The notes below the pieces were generated by a model, which was given only the letters and a program-made list of their open reading frames with translations, did not search any database and had not been told where the DNA came from. A stretch of 64,000 bases of DNA from Arthrobacter sp. 9V (GTDB lineage: Bacteria > Actinomycetota > Actinomycetes > Actinomycetales > Micrococcaceae). Location of the stretch: the NCBI RefSeq assembly GCF_902506065.1, contig NZ_LR732912.1, positions 404,529 to 468,528 of the forward strand. The letters are read 5' to 3'. Positions within the stretch are counted from its first letter, which is position 1; each line of letters opens with the position of its first letter. A program made the position numbers and the translations under genes. Shown here in pieces: positions 25,497 through 34,611 of the stretch.

Positions 25497-26321
25497 TTAG
25501 CGCCCACCACGCGGCTTACCCTGCGCGAGGAGCCAACGAATCTGGGCAATGACGTCGTCCGGTGAGTTCCATATTTGCTCGGGAGCGAAGCTCAGGGCTT
25601 GATAGCCCAAGGCCTGTGCAGCATTGAGTCTGGCCATGTCCTTTCGCCACGCATCTCGCGAGCTGTGGAACTGATAGCCGTTGACCTCGACAATCAGCCA
25701 CCCATCGATCAAAGCATCCACCCTACCGACCCCTGAAATGCCGACTTGGCGTTGGAATGGAAGATCCTCCGCTTCAAACAACAGACGTGCGCTGATCTCA
25801 GGAACAGACTCCGACAGGCCGTCGGCCATCCGCAAAAGCCTCCGCGCGTTGCCGAAGTACCTGGCCCCCAACCCGCTTTCAAGAGAATCCCTTGAAACCC
25901 CGCGCAGGACCATTGCCGATTGGGCAACTGCGATGGCATCAACGGCGGGAAGGCAAGTTAGAGCGTGAACGACGGTGTCTTCCAGCGATGCCACCGGGAC
26001 CAAAGCGTCCGGCCTCATCCTCAGCCCACCGTGACGGACGAAACCCCGGCCCCTGCTGTGCCTCGTTGCCATATGCAGCCGCATTGGTCTGTCCTTGAGC
26101 CACAGCCCATAGCGAGCTGCCGCGCTGGCGCAGGTGAGATGTCCGTTGTTCACCAAGGCGGAGAGATACCCGGTGTCCGCCTCCGGGAGAGCCCAGAGGC
26201 CCTTCCGAGTTTGATAGGCGCCATCCAGCTTTCGGACTTGGGCTGCGGTAAAGCCGTGGTCTCTGAGGAGACCTACTCTTGCTACTCCACCCGCTGACAT
26301 CAGGAATTCGAAAGAGTCCAT
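25497..26321 (-). CDS. DUF559/Vsr-like endonuclease-fold protein with N-terminal AbiEi-type winged-helix region
   Basis: A 274-residue protein. The N-terminal third (GGVARVGLLRDHGFTAAQV, then TRKGLWALPE) resembles the AbiEi-type antitoxin/regulator winged helix. The C-terminal ~90 residues (RQVGISGVGRVDALIDGWLIVEVNG, then QFH) resemble the DUF559/very-short-patch-repair endonuclease fold. The usual E-x-K is replaced by E-V-N with a following His. These proteins are common, uncharacterised and often multicopy in actinobacteria. The start at 26321 is supported by GGGAG. No toxin partner is adjacent, so a toxin-antitoxin role is not supported. Related palindromes flank it on both sides. Confidence 0.72.
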   Translation of the reverse strand: MDSFEFLMSAGGVARVGLLRDHGFTAAQVRKLDGAYQTRKGLWALPEADTGYLSALVNNGHLTCASAAARYGLWLKDRPMRLHMATRHSRGRGFVRHGGLRMRPDALVPVASLEDTVVHALTCLPAVDAIAVAQSAMVLRGVSRDSLESGLGARYFGNARRLLRMADGLSESVPEISARLLFEAEDLPFQRQVGISGVGRVDALIDGWLIVEVNGYQFHSSRDAWRKDMARLNAAQALGYQALSFAPEQIWNSPDDVIAQIRWLLAQGKPRGGR

Positions 26322-26393
26322 GCTCCCAGCTAGCCATGGGATCTGGTCCAAGAGGGCTGGTAGTTTGGCCTATGTGGAGAAGTGCTGATCAGA

Positions 26394-26480
26394 TTCTGCT
26401 GGATCAACAGCTGGGCACCTGAGGTCACCCCGGAGGGTCCAAGGCTTCCCACCACGGGCTTAGTGGATGATCCAGCAAAA
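26394..26480. repeat. 87-bp palindromic element, copy 2
   Basis: A 13-bp inverted repeat with one mismatch (TTCTGCTGGATCA at 26394-26406; TGATCCAGCAAAA at 26468-26480). It shares arms, length and an internal GTCCAAGGC with the element at 25406-25491. It lies between the divergent DUF559 and YbdK-type genes. Confidence 0.8.
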
Positions 26481-26536
26481 TTTGCACAACCCGTGTCCGC
26501 TCTGTCCTGACCCTGACTCCTGACGCAGAATGGAGC

Positions 26537-27733
26537 ATGCGGACTTTCGGGGTTGAGGAAGAGCTGCTCATCGTCCATCCTGTGACGGGTGAGCCCTTGG
26601 CCCTCGCGGACGCGCTGCTGGCCGGCCACCATGAACCTGCAACCGCCACTGGTCTTAGCCACGAACTGAAGCTGGAGCAGATCGAAACCCAAACACGCCC
26701 GTGCCACAGCTACGGCGAGATCCTGCAACAAATCCGACGCGGCCGGGCCATGGCCAACGAGTCCGCACGCCGCCACGGAGCACGAATTGCTGCGATTGCC
26801 ACATCCCCACTGGCTTCGAACACGCACACCACTCCGGACCTCCGGTATGCGGAAATGCTGGACCGCTTCGGCATCATTGCCACCGAGCAGCTGACGTGCG
26901 GTTTCCATGTCCACACCTCCGTGGAGTCACCCGAGGAGGGGGTGGTGGTGTTGGATCACATCCGGGACAAACTCGCAGTCCTAACAGCACTTACTGCCAA
27001 TTCGCCCTACTGGCGGGGGCTCCCCACTGGGTTCGACAGCTACCGTACGCAAGCCTGGAACCGCTGGCCGACGTCCGGCCCGTCCTCCGTTTTTGGCTCG
27101 CTGACGGCGTATAGACGCTTGGTGAAGCGCCTCCTGGACACGGGCGTGATCCTGGACGAGGGCATGGTCTACTTTGACGCCCGCATTTCCCGGGACCAGC
27201 CCACTGTTGAGGTCCGTGTTGCCGACGTCTGCCTTCGCGCTGAGGATGCGGCACTGATGGCAGTGCTGGTGCGGGCTTTGGTGGAGACAGCTTCCTTGGA
27301 GATGCTCGACGGCGTGGAACCCGCCGCGGTGCCCACGGCAATCCTGCGGATGGCGAGCTGGCAGGCCAGCAACGCGGGTCTGCGCGGAGAGCTCCTGGAC
27401 TTTGGCGACTTCCTGCCTCAACCGGCGGCGGAGGTGGTGTGGGCATTGGTTGATTACCTGAGTCCTGTCCTGGACGACCAAGGCGAGCTGGAGATCGTCA
27501 AAGCGGGGATCTCGGACATCCTGGAGCGGGGCAACGGCGCCCACGAGCAGCGGGAAGCGGCGGAGCGTTACAACAAAAAGCAGCGCGACGGCCAAGCACC
27601 TCCGGGTAGTCCGCCCACCAAAGAAGCGCTGGCCGCCGTCGTCGGGCATGCTGCGAAAGTGACCGTCAGCGGGGGCGCTGCCGGCGCGTATCCGGAACCG
27701 GCGCCTTTGCTGACCCGGGTCAGGAGGCCCTAG
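26537..27733 (+). CDS. carboxylate-amine ligase, YbdK/GCS2 family
   Basis: A 398-residue ATP-grasp-like ligase of the glutamate-cysteine ligase 2 family. It has the [16 protein letters not shown] opening, [11 protein letters not shown], the CGFHVHTSV metal- and substrate-site motif, and a conserved [16 protein letters not shown] block. E. coli YbdK shows weak gamma-glutamylcysteine ligase activity. The actinobacterial substrate is uncertain, since these organisms use mycothiol. The ATG at 26537 has only a close GGAG, so the start is not fully certain. Convergent with metZ. Confidence 0.85.
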   Translation: MRTFGVEEELLIVHPVTGEPLALADALLAGHHEPATATGLSHELKLEQIETQTRPCHSYGEILQQIRRGRAMANESARRHGARIAAIATSPLASNTHTTPDLRYAEMLDRFGIIATEQLTCGFHVHTSVESPEEGVVVLDHIRDKLAVLTALTANSPYWRGLPTGFDSYRTQAWNRWPTSGPSSVFGSLTAYRRLVKRLLDTGVILDEGMVYFDARISRDQPTVEVRVADVCLRAEDAALMAVLVRALVETASLEMLDGVEPAAVPTAILRMASWQASNAGLRGELLDFGDFLPQPAAEVVWALVDYLSPVLDDQGELEIVKAGISDILERGNGAHEQREAAERYNKKQRDGQAPPGSPPTKEALAAVVGHAAKVTVSGGAAGAYPEPAPLLTRVRRP

Positions 27734-27772
27734 AGTCTTCTTCCCACGAGATCAGGCAGGTGCCGGCGGCTG

Positions 27773-28981
27773 TTAGACCTGTTTGAGGGCCTTCTCCAGA
27801 TCCAGGATGAGGTCATCCACATCTTCAAGACCCACGGACAGGCGGACCACGCCATCGGAAAGCCCGATCGCGGCACGGCCTTCAGGACCCATGGCCCGGT
27901 GGGTGGTGGTGGCCGGGTGGGTGACGAGGGACTTGGAATCCCCCAGGTTGTTGGAGATGTCAATGACGCGGAGGCCGTCGAGCAAGGCGAACGCGGCCTC
28001 CTTCGCTGAGCGGCCGGCCGAGGGCGACAGCTCGAACGTCAGTACCGTGCCACCCGCCTTCATCTGCTTCGCAGCAAGCTCGTACTGCGGGTGAGACTTC
28101 AGCAGCGGGTACTTGACCCAGCTGATGGCCGGTTGCTGCTCGAGCCACTCGGCGATCTTCAACGCGGAGGCCGAGCTGTGGTTCACCCGCAGTCCGATGG
28201 TCTCAAGGCCCTTGGTCAGCACCCACGCGTTGAACGCGGACAGCGACGGGCCAGTGTGACGCATGAGTTGCTTGACCGGACCGTCAATGAATTCTTTGGT
28301 GCCCAGGATCGCGCCGCCCAGGACGCGGCCCTGGCCGTCGATGTGCTTGGTGCCGGAGTACACAATCACGTCTGCGCCCAGCTCACCGCAGCGTTGCAAC
28401 AGGGGAGTGGCGAAGACGTTGTCGACGACGACGGTCGCCCCGGCGGCATGCGCCAGATCGCTGACTGCCGCGATATCAACTATTTCCTGCATGGGATTGG
28501 ACGGCGACTCGAAGAAGACCGCAGTAGTGGGCTGGGAGAGGGCATCGCGCCACTGCTCCAGATCAGGACCGTCCACGAACACCGTCTCCACGCCCCAGCG
28601 CGGCAGGATTTCATTGAGGATCACAAAGCAGGAGCCGAACAGGGATCGGGCGGCAACCACGCGGTCCCCGGCAGCCAGCAGGGCACCCAAAGCCGTGAAG
28701 ACCGCGGACATGCCTGACGCCGTCGCAAAGCATGCTTCGGTACCTTCGAGCAGCCGCAGCCGCTCCTGGAAGGTTGCGACGGAGGGGTTGCCGTAGCGGG
28801 AGTAGACGAAGCGCTCGTCCTCGCCTGTGAAGGCGCGCTCGGCGGCAGCGGCGGATTCGTAAACGAAACCCGAGTTCAGGAAAACGGGCTCGGACGTTTC
28901 CTGGAAATTGGTGCGGTCAAGGCCGCCACGGACGGCCTGGGTGTCGGGGCTCCAGCCGGCGGCGTCAGGATTGAAGGTCAC
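27773..28981 (-). CDS. metZ: O-succinylhomoserine sulfhydrylase
   Basis: A 402-residue PLP enzyme of the Cys/Met metabolism family, making homocysteine from O-succinylhomoserine (or O-acetylhomoserine) and sulfide. FVYSRYGNPS, ATASGMSAV and ESPSNPMQEIVDI are family blocks. Lys212 in SGTKHIDGQGRVLGG forms the Schiff base. The HIDGQGRVLGG wording is typical of MetZ rather than MetB. The GTG start directly abuts the stop of the rhodanese gene. It is the last gene of an operon led by a SAM-IV riboswitch, fitting feedback by the end product. Confidence 0.92.
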   Translation of the reverse strand: MTFNPDAAGWSPDTQAVRGGLDRTNFQETSEPVFLNSGFVYESAAAAERAFTGEDERFVYSRYGNPSVATFQERLRLLEGTEACFATASGMSAVFTALGALLAAGDRVVAARSLFGSCFVILNEILPRWGVETVFVDGPDLEQWRDALSQPTTAVFFESPSNPMQEIVDIAAVSDLAHAAGATVVVDNVFATPLLQRCGELGADVIVYSGTKHIDGQGRVLGGAILGTKEFIDGPVKQLMRHTGPSLSAFNAWVLTKGLETIGLRVNHSSASALKIAEWLEQQPAISWVKYPLLKSHPQYELAAKQMKAGGTVLTFELSPSAGRSAKEAAFALLDGLRVIDISNNLGDSKSLVTHPATTTHRAMGPEGRAAIGLSDGVVRLSVGLEDVDDLILDLEKALKQV

Positions 28982-29392
28982 TTACTCGGCCCCCAGATTG
29001 GTGGGCAGGCCACGGTTCTTCCAGCCATTGACGGTGCGCTCGCCGTAGCGGTCCGGTTCGCCTTCGAAGCCCTCCAAGACGTTGTAGGCAGTAAAACCGG
29101 CCTGAGTTGCGGCGATGGCGGCGGAGATGGAGCGTTGGCCGGAACGGCACAGGAACACCAGTTCAACACCGTCGTCCTCCGGCGCCTGCTGCCGCAAGTC
29201 ATCAATGAAGCGGGAGTTGGGGATGCCGCCGGCAAGGTTCCACTGGATAAACAGGGGATCGTTTTCCGTGGCTTTGGTGTCCGGGATGCCGATGTGGGCC
29301 CATTCGCCTTCAGTGCGGACGTCCACCAGGATGGCACCGGCTTCAAGCTTGGCCCACGCGTCGTGCGGGGTCAGGTCACCTGCGTAGCTCAT
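28982..29392 (-). CDS. rhodanese-domain sulfurtransferase
   Basis: A 136-residue single rhodanese domain (ILVDVRTEGEWAHIG; catalytic Cys82 in FLCRSGQRS; AYNVLEGFEG). The six-residue active loop fits a sulfurtransferase rather than a phosphatase. It sits directly before metZ with no gap and overlaps the DUF1737 gene by 4 bases. It may deliver persulfide sulfur to homocysteine synthesis, which is inference from position and SAM control. Confidence 0.88.
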   Translation of the reverse strand: MSYAGDLTPHDAWAKLEAGAILVDVRTEGEWAHIGIPDTKATENDPLFIQWNLAGGIPNSRFIDDLRQQAPEDDGVELVFLCRSGQRSISAAIAATQAGFTAYNVLEGFEGEPDRYGERTVNGWKNRGLPTNLGAE

Positions 29393-29652
29393 GCGTGGCC
29401 CTCGAATGCTTCTTCGTCCTCGACATCCAACTCGTCAACAGCATTGGCAACTGCGGCATCGGCGCTGGCGATGGCGGCGGGCAGGACAACGGCCTGGGCG
29501 ACGATCACCTCGGTTCCGTTGAAGGTGGCCGCGGGGCTGCCGTGCAACACGTACCCTTCCGCCAGGGCATTGGAGATCCGCTCGCAAAAATCACGGGTGT
29601 CCGGGCCTGTAATCAGGCGATAGGAAAGTTTTTCTTCAGTGGGTTCAGGCAT
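29389..29652 (-). CDS. DUF1737-domain protein
   Basis: An 87-residue protein. Residues ~8-52 (LSYRLITGPDTRDFCERISNAL, then GYVLHGSPAATFNG) match the DUF1737 layout. The remainder is an Ala-rich and acidic tail. Function unknown. It is the first gene of the SAM-IV-controlled operon. GAGGAG lies ~9 bases before the ATG and a 4-base overlap joins it to the rhodanese gene. Confidence 0.78.
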   Translation of the reverse strand: MPEPTEEKLSYRLITGPDTRDFCERISNALAEGYVLHGSPAATFNGTEVIVAQAVVLPAAIASADAAVANAVDELDVEDEEAFEGHA

Positions 29653-29670
29653 AGCTGGTGCTCCTCAGTC

Positions 29671-29781
29671 ACGCTTGCAGTTCGAATTTGTCGATACGCC
29701 GAGTAGTCACCTGAGGCACCCCGCCGGAGAGAGGGTTGCCGACCAGCAAGTCAGGGCTTTGCGCTGGTGCTCATTACTCAA
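29671..29781 (-). promoter_or_regulatory. SAM-IV riboswitch
   Basis: On the minus strand the segments appear in SAM-IV order: GAGTA (P1), GAGCACCAGCGCAAAGCC, TTGCTGGTCGGCAACCCTC, GGCGGGGTGCC, AGGTGACTACTC (P1 closing) and the conserved 3' CTGCAAGCG tail. It ends ~5 bases before the GAGGAG ribosome site of the DUF1737 gene. S-adenosylmethionine should shut the DUF1737-rhodanese-metZ operon off. Confidence 0.85.
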
Positions 29782-29836
29782 GAAAAACGTAACATCCACG
29801 GGCCTTGGGCCGCACTTGCGCGCGCTTGTCCTGCCG

Positions 29837-31564
29837 TCATGTTGCGTAATCGGGGGCTCCACCCTTGTTGGTTTTCAGTTCGCGTACTGCCGCTCCCACC
29901 GTGGGGAAGAAATGCTCGGGTGTAAAGCGTGCGCCTGTGCCCAGCCGGATCAATTTGTCTTTCACGGGTCCCTTCATTTCGGCAAACACCAGGTCCACGC
30001 CTCGTCTAGCCAGCCATTCGTCCAGCGTCAGGAGGTCATCCAGCGCCGTGGTGTCGATCCCGGTGATGGGCTCTGCGGCGAGGATAACGTGGGTAACAGG
30101 GTGTGTTGTTTCTTCCGGAGTTTCATCCAACTGTTCCCGCACAAAGGCCGCCAGGACCTGCCCATTGCCGAAGAAGAGGGGTGCATCGAAGCGGAGGATC
30201 AGAAGTCCGGGGATGCGCGCGCCGTCGGGGTGCCGCTCGAGGTCGTGATAACCGGGGAGTCCAGCTTCGGCTCCCAGTTCCGTCCGGTACGGATCCCAAG
30301 CCCGCCGAACAAAGTCCAGGAGCGCCAAGGCGATGGCCACTACAATTCCCTGCAGCACACCGACGGTCAGGACTCCCAGGAACGCTGCCAGCATCACCAC
30401 GGACTCGCTCCGGCTCAGGCCCAGGAGCCGCTTGACACCGGCAGGGTCCGCCAAGGCAATGGCCGCAGCGATGACGACGGCGGCCAAGGTTGCGGAAGGA
30501 AGATACCCGGTAACTCCGGGAGCCAGCAACATGAAAGCCAGGACCAGCCCCGCGCCAACCACCCCCGTCATCTGGGATTTGGCGCCTGCGTCCACAGCTA
30601 CGGGGGTCCGTGAGGCGCTGCCGGAGATCGGGAATCCACCTAGCAGGCCTGTGGCCGCGTTGGCCGCTCCAAGCGCTGCCATCTCCCGGTTGCCTGAAAC
30701 TCTCTTGCCTTCCTTGGCGGCCAAGGTCTGGGAAAGGACGCCGGTGTCTGCAAAGGCCATGAGGGCGATGCCTGCGGCCGCGGGGAGCAGTGTGAGCGCG
30801 TCCGCCCAGCTTATTCCGCCCAACGCGGGCATCGGCAGCCCCTGCGGCAAGACTCCGGTGACCTTGACGTCGTCGTTCAGCCCCCAAACGGCGGTTGCAA
30901 CACACGAGCCCACCACCGCCAGCAGGACGCCCGGCACTTTCCACTTCAGCAGCCGGGGAATCCAAATGAGGGCAAGAGAACCCATTCCCAGCAGCAGCGC
31001 GGTGACGTTGACCTCGCCGCCCACCAACCCAGTGGCGACCTTCGCGAGCTTTTGCCAGATATCACCACTGGCCTCTATCCCCAGGAACGCCGGAAGCTGC
31101 GATAACGCGACGAGCAACGCGATTCCGTTCAGGTATCCGAGCCTGATGGGTTTGGACAACAGTCCGGTGATGGCGCCGAGTTTCAGGGCCGAACCGGCGA
31201 TCATGATCACCCCGATCAACACAGCCAACAGCCCGGCGAGCGCCACCGATCTTTCACTGCTCCCGGCTGCAAGCGGCACAATAGCCGCGGCGATCATGGG
31301 GGCGAGGGAGGAATCGGGTCCCAAGACCAAAATGCGGGAAGGTCCAACCATGGCGTAAACCAGCAACGGAATGACCGTGGCATAGAGCCCGGTGACAGGA
31401 GGAAGGCCGGCGGCCTGCGCGTAAGCCATCCCGGCAGGTACCAGCAAGGCAAACAGTGCAGCACCCGCCACGGCATCGTGCCGCAACCACTCAAGCTTGT
31501 ACCCCTTGAGCGCCCAAACGCCCGACAGGCGGGCTTTGGCGGAAGTGCGACTGGGTGAACTCAT
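29837..31564 (-). CDS. SulP-family anion transporter with STAS domain
   Basis: A 575-residue SLC26/SulP protein, likely a sulfate or bicarbonate importer. Residues ~20-430 hold the membrane core (DAVAGAALFALLVPAGMAYA, then GLPPVTGLYATVIPLLVY, GPDSSLAPM, then FPISGSASRTPV). Residues ~455-560 form a STAS domain (GLLILRFDAPLFFGNG; GIDTTALDDL). The ATG at 31564 is chosen because the long upstream extension has no SulP similarity. Substrate is uncertain; the surrounding sulfur genes suggest sulfate. Divergent from the LLM monooxygenase operon. Confidence 0.88.
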   Translation of the reverse strand: MSSPSRTSAKARLSGVWALKGYKLEWLRHDAVAGAALFALLVPAGMAYAQAAGLPPVTGLYATVIPLLVYAMVGPSRILVLGPDSSLAPMIAAAIVPLAAGSSERSVALAGLLAVLIGVIMIAGSALKLGAITGLLSKPIRLGYLNGIALLVALSQLPAFLGIEASGDIWQKLAKVATGLVGGEVNVTALLLGMGSLALIWIPRLLKWKVPGVLLAVVGSCVATAVWGLNDDVKVTGVLPQGLPMPALGGISWADALTLLPAAAGIALMAFADTGVLSQTLAAKEGKRVSGNREMAALGAANAATGLLGGFPISGSASRTPVAVDAGAKSQMTGVVGAGLVLAFMLLAPGVTGYLPSATLAAVVIAAAIALADPAGVKRLLGLSRSESVVMLAAFLGVLTVGVLQGIVVAIALALLDFVRRAWDPYRTELGAEAGLPGYHDLERHPDGARIPGLLILRFDAPLFFGNGQVLAAFVREQLDETPEETTHPVTHVILAAEPITGIDTTALDDLLTLDEWLARRGVDLVFAEMKGPVKDKLIRLGTGARFTPEHFFPTVGAAVRELKTNKGGAPDYAT

Positions 31565-31717
31565 ACAGCGATCATTCCGGACCCGTGCTGTTTGCGGAAC
31601 ACGGTGAACGCCGTATGTGGAAATCCAAGCCGTCAAGAGTCCGGCCCAAATGTGACGTCCCGGGAGCATAATTGACCCAGTACGACCCCCTGTAACTTCG
31701 CATGAAATCAGGTCGCG

Positions 31718-33046
31718 GTGAACGGACACAGCAGTTCTACACTCAAGCCCATGCTGCACTTTGGATGGTTTGTTGGCCACGGTTTCGGTGTCCAGGGTTG
31801 GGGGACTCCTGGTTACGGCCTGGGCTACGACTGGAAGAAGCCCGCCCTGTACCAGGAAGCCGTCCGGGCGTTTGAGCAATCCGGGCTGGACCTGTTCATC
31901 ATTGAAGATTCCCTCACCGTTCCGGACACCTATGGCGGCACTGCTGAGGTGTCCTTGGCTCACGCGTCTTTCGCCCCCAAGCACGATCCATTGGCGTTGG
32001 TCCCGTACCTTCTTTCCGCCACCGAGCACCTGGGGATTGTCCCCACCGTCAGTGCGTCCTTCTACCCGCCCTTCACTGCCGCCCGGCTCCTGGCCACACT
32101 GCAGCACTTCTCCGAAGGACAGCTTGGCTGGAACGTTGTCACCTCCGGCAGCGACCTCGCCGCGCAGAACTACGGGCTGGACCAGCAGATTGAGCACGAC
32201 CTCCGCTACGAGAAGGCGGAGGAATTCGTGGACGTCGTCAGACGGCTTTGGCGCAGTTGGGAACCGGGCGCCGTGCTGGAGGACGTTGAGACGGGGGTGT
32301 TCGCGGACCACGGCAAAGTGCACCCCATCAACCACCAAGGTGAGTTCTTCAAGGTCAGGGGCCCGTTGAACACGGCCCCTTTGCCTGAAGAACCTGTGCT
32401 GGTTCAGGCCGGCGCTTCCCCGCGGGGCAAGGCGTTTGCCGGCGGGCATGCCGACGTAGCCATTGCCTTGGCCCGGGGCGTGGACGGAATGAAGGCATAC
32501 CGGGATTCCATCCGTGCGGAAGCTGCGAAGGCCGGCCGCAATCCCGACGACGTCAAGGTACTTTTCGTCCTGAAGCCTACGGTTGTTGGTTCCCAGGCTG
32601 AGGCCGAGGAGTTACGTGCGCAGCGGCGGGAGCTCACCCAGCGCGACATCGACAGCCAGTTGAACTCCATCTCCTACCTCTCCGTGATCGACTTCAAGCA
32701 ATTCGACCTCGACGCTCCGCTGCCCGAGTTGAGCACCAACAGCAACCAAGGCACGCTGGAGCATTTCGCGAAAGCAGCGCCTCCGGGTTCCACACTGCGT
32801 CAGATCCTTCAGGCACGCAGCGGCGGTGCGGGTGACTCGATCATCGGCACGGCCGGCGAAATTGCCGACTACCTGGAGTCCACCGGATCTGAGGTGGGTG
32901 GCGACGGCTTCCTCTTCTCCGGTTTCGTGGACCCCGTGACCGTGCACAGTGTGTTGGACAAGCTCACGCCCGAACTCCGGCGCCGAGGCCTGTTGAGGAA
33001 GAGTTACGGCAACGGCGGGTTCAGGCAGAACCTCTTGGACTTCTGA
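31718..33046 (+). CDS. LLM-class flavin-dependent monooxygenase, NtaA/SnaA/DszA family
   Basis: A 442-residue FMNH2-dependent oxygenase. The NtaA/SnaA/DszA layout is present: FGWFVGHGFGVQGWG opening, FIIEDSL, HLGIVPTVSASFYPPFTAARLLATL, LGWNVVTSGSDLAAQNYG, VLVQAGASPRGKAFAGGHAD, and late DGFLFSGFVDP. Members cleave C-S or C-N bonds in organosulfur compounds or aminopolycarboxylates, using flavin from a separate reductase that is not seen here. The GTG at 31718 is used; the ATG at 31751 is an alternative. Its stop overlaps the next start by one base (TGATG), so it is coupled to the lyase-like gene. Confidence 0.86.
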   Translation: MNGHSSSTLKPMLHFGWFVGHGFGVQGWGTPGYGLGYDWKKPALYQEAVRAFEQSGLDLFIIEDSLTVPDTYGGTAEVSLAHASFAPKHDPLALVPYLLSATEHLGIVPTVSASFYPPFTAARLLATLQHFSEGQLGWNVVTSGSDLAAQNYGLDQQIEHDLRYEKAEEFVDVVRRLWRSWEPGAVLEDVETGVFADHGKVHPINHQGEFFKVRGPLNTAPLPEEPVLVQAGASPRGKAFAGGHADVAIALARGVDGMKAYRDSIRAEAAKAGRNPDDVKVLFVLKPTVVGSQAEAEELRAQRRELTQRDIDSQLNSISYLSVIDFKQFDLDAPLPELSTNSNQGTLEHFAKAAPPGSTLRQILQARSGGAGDSIIGTAGEIADYLESTGSEVGGDGFLFSGFVDPVTVHSVLDKLTPELRRRGLLRKSYGNGGFRQNLLDF

Positions 33047-34611
33047 TGGCATCCGAAAAACCGCGGACACTGGTGATTGGGGTGGCTCCCGTGCGCGCTA
33101 CGGACGTGGCCCTGGTGGCCGAGGATCCCGCGGTTCACGTGGAACTCAACCAAGATGCGTTGTCTTTGCTCCTGCGCTCAAGAGAAATTGTGGAACAGAC
33201 AGCGGCCGCAGGGCAGCGCGTGTATGGACTCAACACCTTGCTGGGATCCGGCCGCGATACCGCTGTGGAGGAGGACTCGCTCCTTGCCTATCAGGTCCAG
33301 GTTGTCAGGTATCACAACAGCGGAGTGGGCTCGTATCTGGACAGGGGCGCCGCCCGCGCCGTGATCCTTACCCGGCTGATCGGATTCAGCCGCGGCGGTT
33401 CCGGAGTGCGCCCCGAGACCGCCATGTTCTATGCCCACTTGCTCAACCGCAGCGTCTTTCCCGCCATCCCGCGCGAAGGATCCGTAGGCTCTTCGGACCT
33501 CACCCAACTCGCCGCCGTCGCCGCCGTTGCCATAGGGGAAGGTGAAGCGTTCAGCGCGGACGGCACCCTGATCTCCGGTGCCAAAGCGCTCGCCGACGCC
33601 GGTCTACAGCCCCTCGTTCCCGCGCCTGGTGAGGCCCTCGCCCTGGTCAGCGCCAACGCCTACTCGGTGGGCGCCGGATCGCTCGCATTGCTGCGGCTGC
33701 AGCACCTGGCCCAGCTGGCCGACGTCGCACTTGCCCTCTCGCTGGAGACGATCGCCAGGTACGACGGCGGCGGGAACCTCAGCCCGTTTTCGCCGGCAAT
33801 CCAGGCGGCCAAGGCGGTGGACGGGCAGCGGGACTCGGCAGCTGCAGTGCGCGAGCTGCTGAGCGGCGGATGGCTGGAGGATGTTCGCCCCGAAGTGTCG
33901 GTTCAGGACGCCCTGTCTTTCCGGGCCGCACCGCAAACTCACGGAGCCTTTCGAGCACTGGTAACGCAGCTCGGTGCTGCTTTGGAAGTGGAACTGAACG
34001 GCCGCGGCGACAATCCGTTGGTTGATGTTGGCTCCGGGCACATGGTGTCCGGCGGGAACTTCCAACCAATGCAACTGGCCCTCGCATTTGAGAGCCTGCG
34101 GCTCGCCCTGGCGCATGTGGGGATTTCCAGCGAACGTCGCATCGCCAAGCTGTATCCTCCGCAACGTTCCATCCGTGCCCGTCACCTGCAGTCGGCGTCC
34201 TCCGGGGAGGGCCTGGCCCAGGAAGAACTTCCCGGGCTCCTCTGGTACTCGGCCGCCGGACTGTTGGCTGAGCTCAAGTTCCTCGCCGCCCCCGCAACGC
34301 TGGGTGCCCCCACACTCTCTGCCGACGTCGAGGATCATTCAACCCTGGCCCCGCTGGCCTTGCAGCAGCTTGAGAAGTCGCTGGAGGCTGCGGAGAAGCT
34401 CCTGGTGATTGAAGCATTGACGGCGTCGTACCTGCTTCTTGAGGCGGGTGCCGCGCAGCCGCTGGGGAAGGGGACCGGCTTTGTGGTGGGCCGGCTCGCG
34501 GACGTGCTTGCCCAACGGCCATCAGCGCCGGACTTGGTGGAACGGGCGCGGGCGGTCTTACGCAGTGCGGTTGCCGGGGAATTCCCGGAGACAGGGGAGA
34601 AGACGTGGTGA
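33046..34611 (+). CDS. aromatic amino acid lyase (HAL/PAL superfamily) homologue with altered MIO triad
   Basis: A 521-residue protein clearly of the histidine/phenylalanine ammonia-lyase fold: Tyr60 in YGLNTLLG, RGGSGVRPE, ISGAKALADAGL, VSANAYSVG, RGDNPLVD, SGGNFQPMQLA and VEDHST. Where HAL has GSVG-Ala-Ser-Gly-Asp-Leu, this protein reads G145-S-V-G-S-S-D-L. One residue is missing and it is the Gly needed for autocatalytic MIO formation. The QDxYS motif is QDALSF, losing its Tyr. It is therefore unlikely to be a normal ammonia-lyase and may use MIO-independent elimination, as reported for ergothionases. Coupled to the flanking genes by 1-base and 7-base overlaps. Confidence 0.85.
   Translation: MASEKPRTLVIGVAPVRATDVALVAEDPAVHVELNQDALSLLLRSREIVEQTAAAGQRVYGLNTLLGSGRDTAVEEDSLLAYQVQVVRYHNSGVGSYLDRGAARAVILTRLIGFSRGGSGVRPETAMFYAHLLNRSVFPAIPREGSVGSSDLTQLAAVAAVAIGEGEAFSADGTLISGAKALADAGLQPLVPAPGEALALVSANAYSVGAGSLALLRLQHLAQLADVALALSLETIARYDGGGNLSPFSPAIQAAKAVDGQRDSAAAVRELLSGGWLEDVRPEVSVQDALSFRAAPQTHGAFRALVTQLGAALEVELNGRGDNPLVDVGSGHMVSGGNFQPMQLALAFESLRLALAHVGISSERRIAKLYPPQRSIRARHLQSASSGEGLAQEELPGLLWYSAAGLLAELKFLAAPATLGAPTLSADVEDHSTLAPLALQQLEKSLEAAEKLLVIEALTASYLLLEAGAAQPLGKGTGFVVGRLADVLAQRPSAPDLVERARAVLRSAVAGEFPETGEKTW

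Noticed and set aside
25497..26321. Type IV toxin-antitoxin system (AbiEi/AbiEii)
   Set aside because: Only the AbiEi-like N-terminal region is present; neither neighbour is a nucleotidyltransferase toxin.
31565..32449. N-terminal extension of the SulP gene
   Set aside because: The frame stays open for ~290 codons but is antisense to the LLM monooxygenase gene and has no SulP similarity; the start at 31564 gives normal length.
33046..34611. Calling the lyase homologue histidine ammonia-lyase (hutH)
   Set aside because: The MIO triad Gly and the QDxYS Tyr are missing and no hutU, hutI or hutG gene is nearby.
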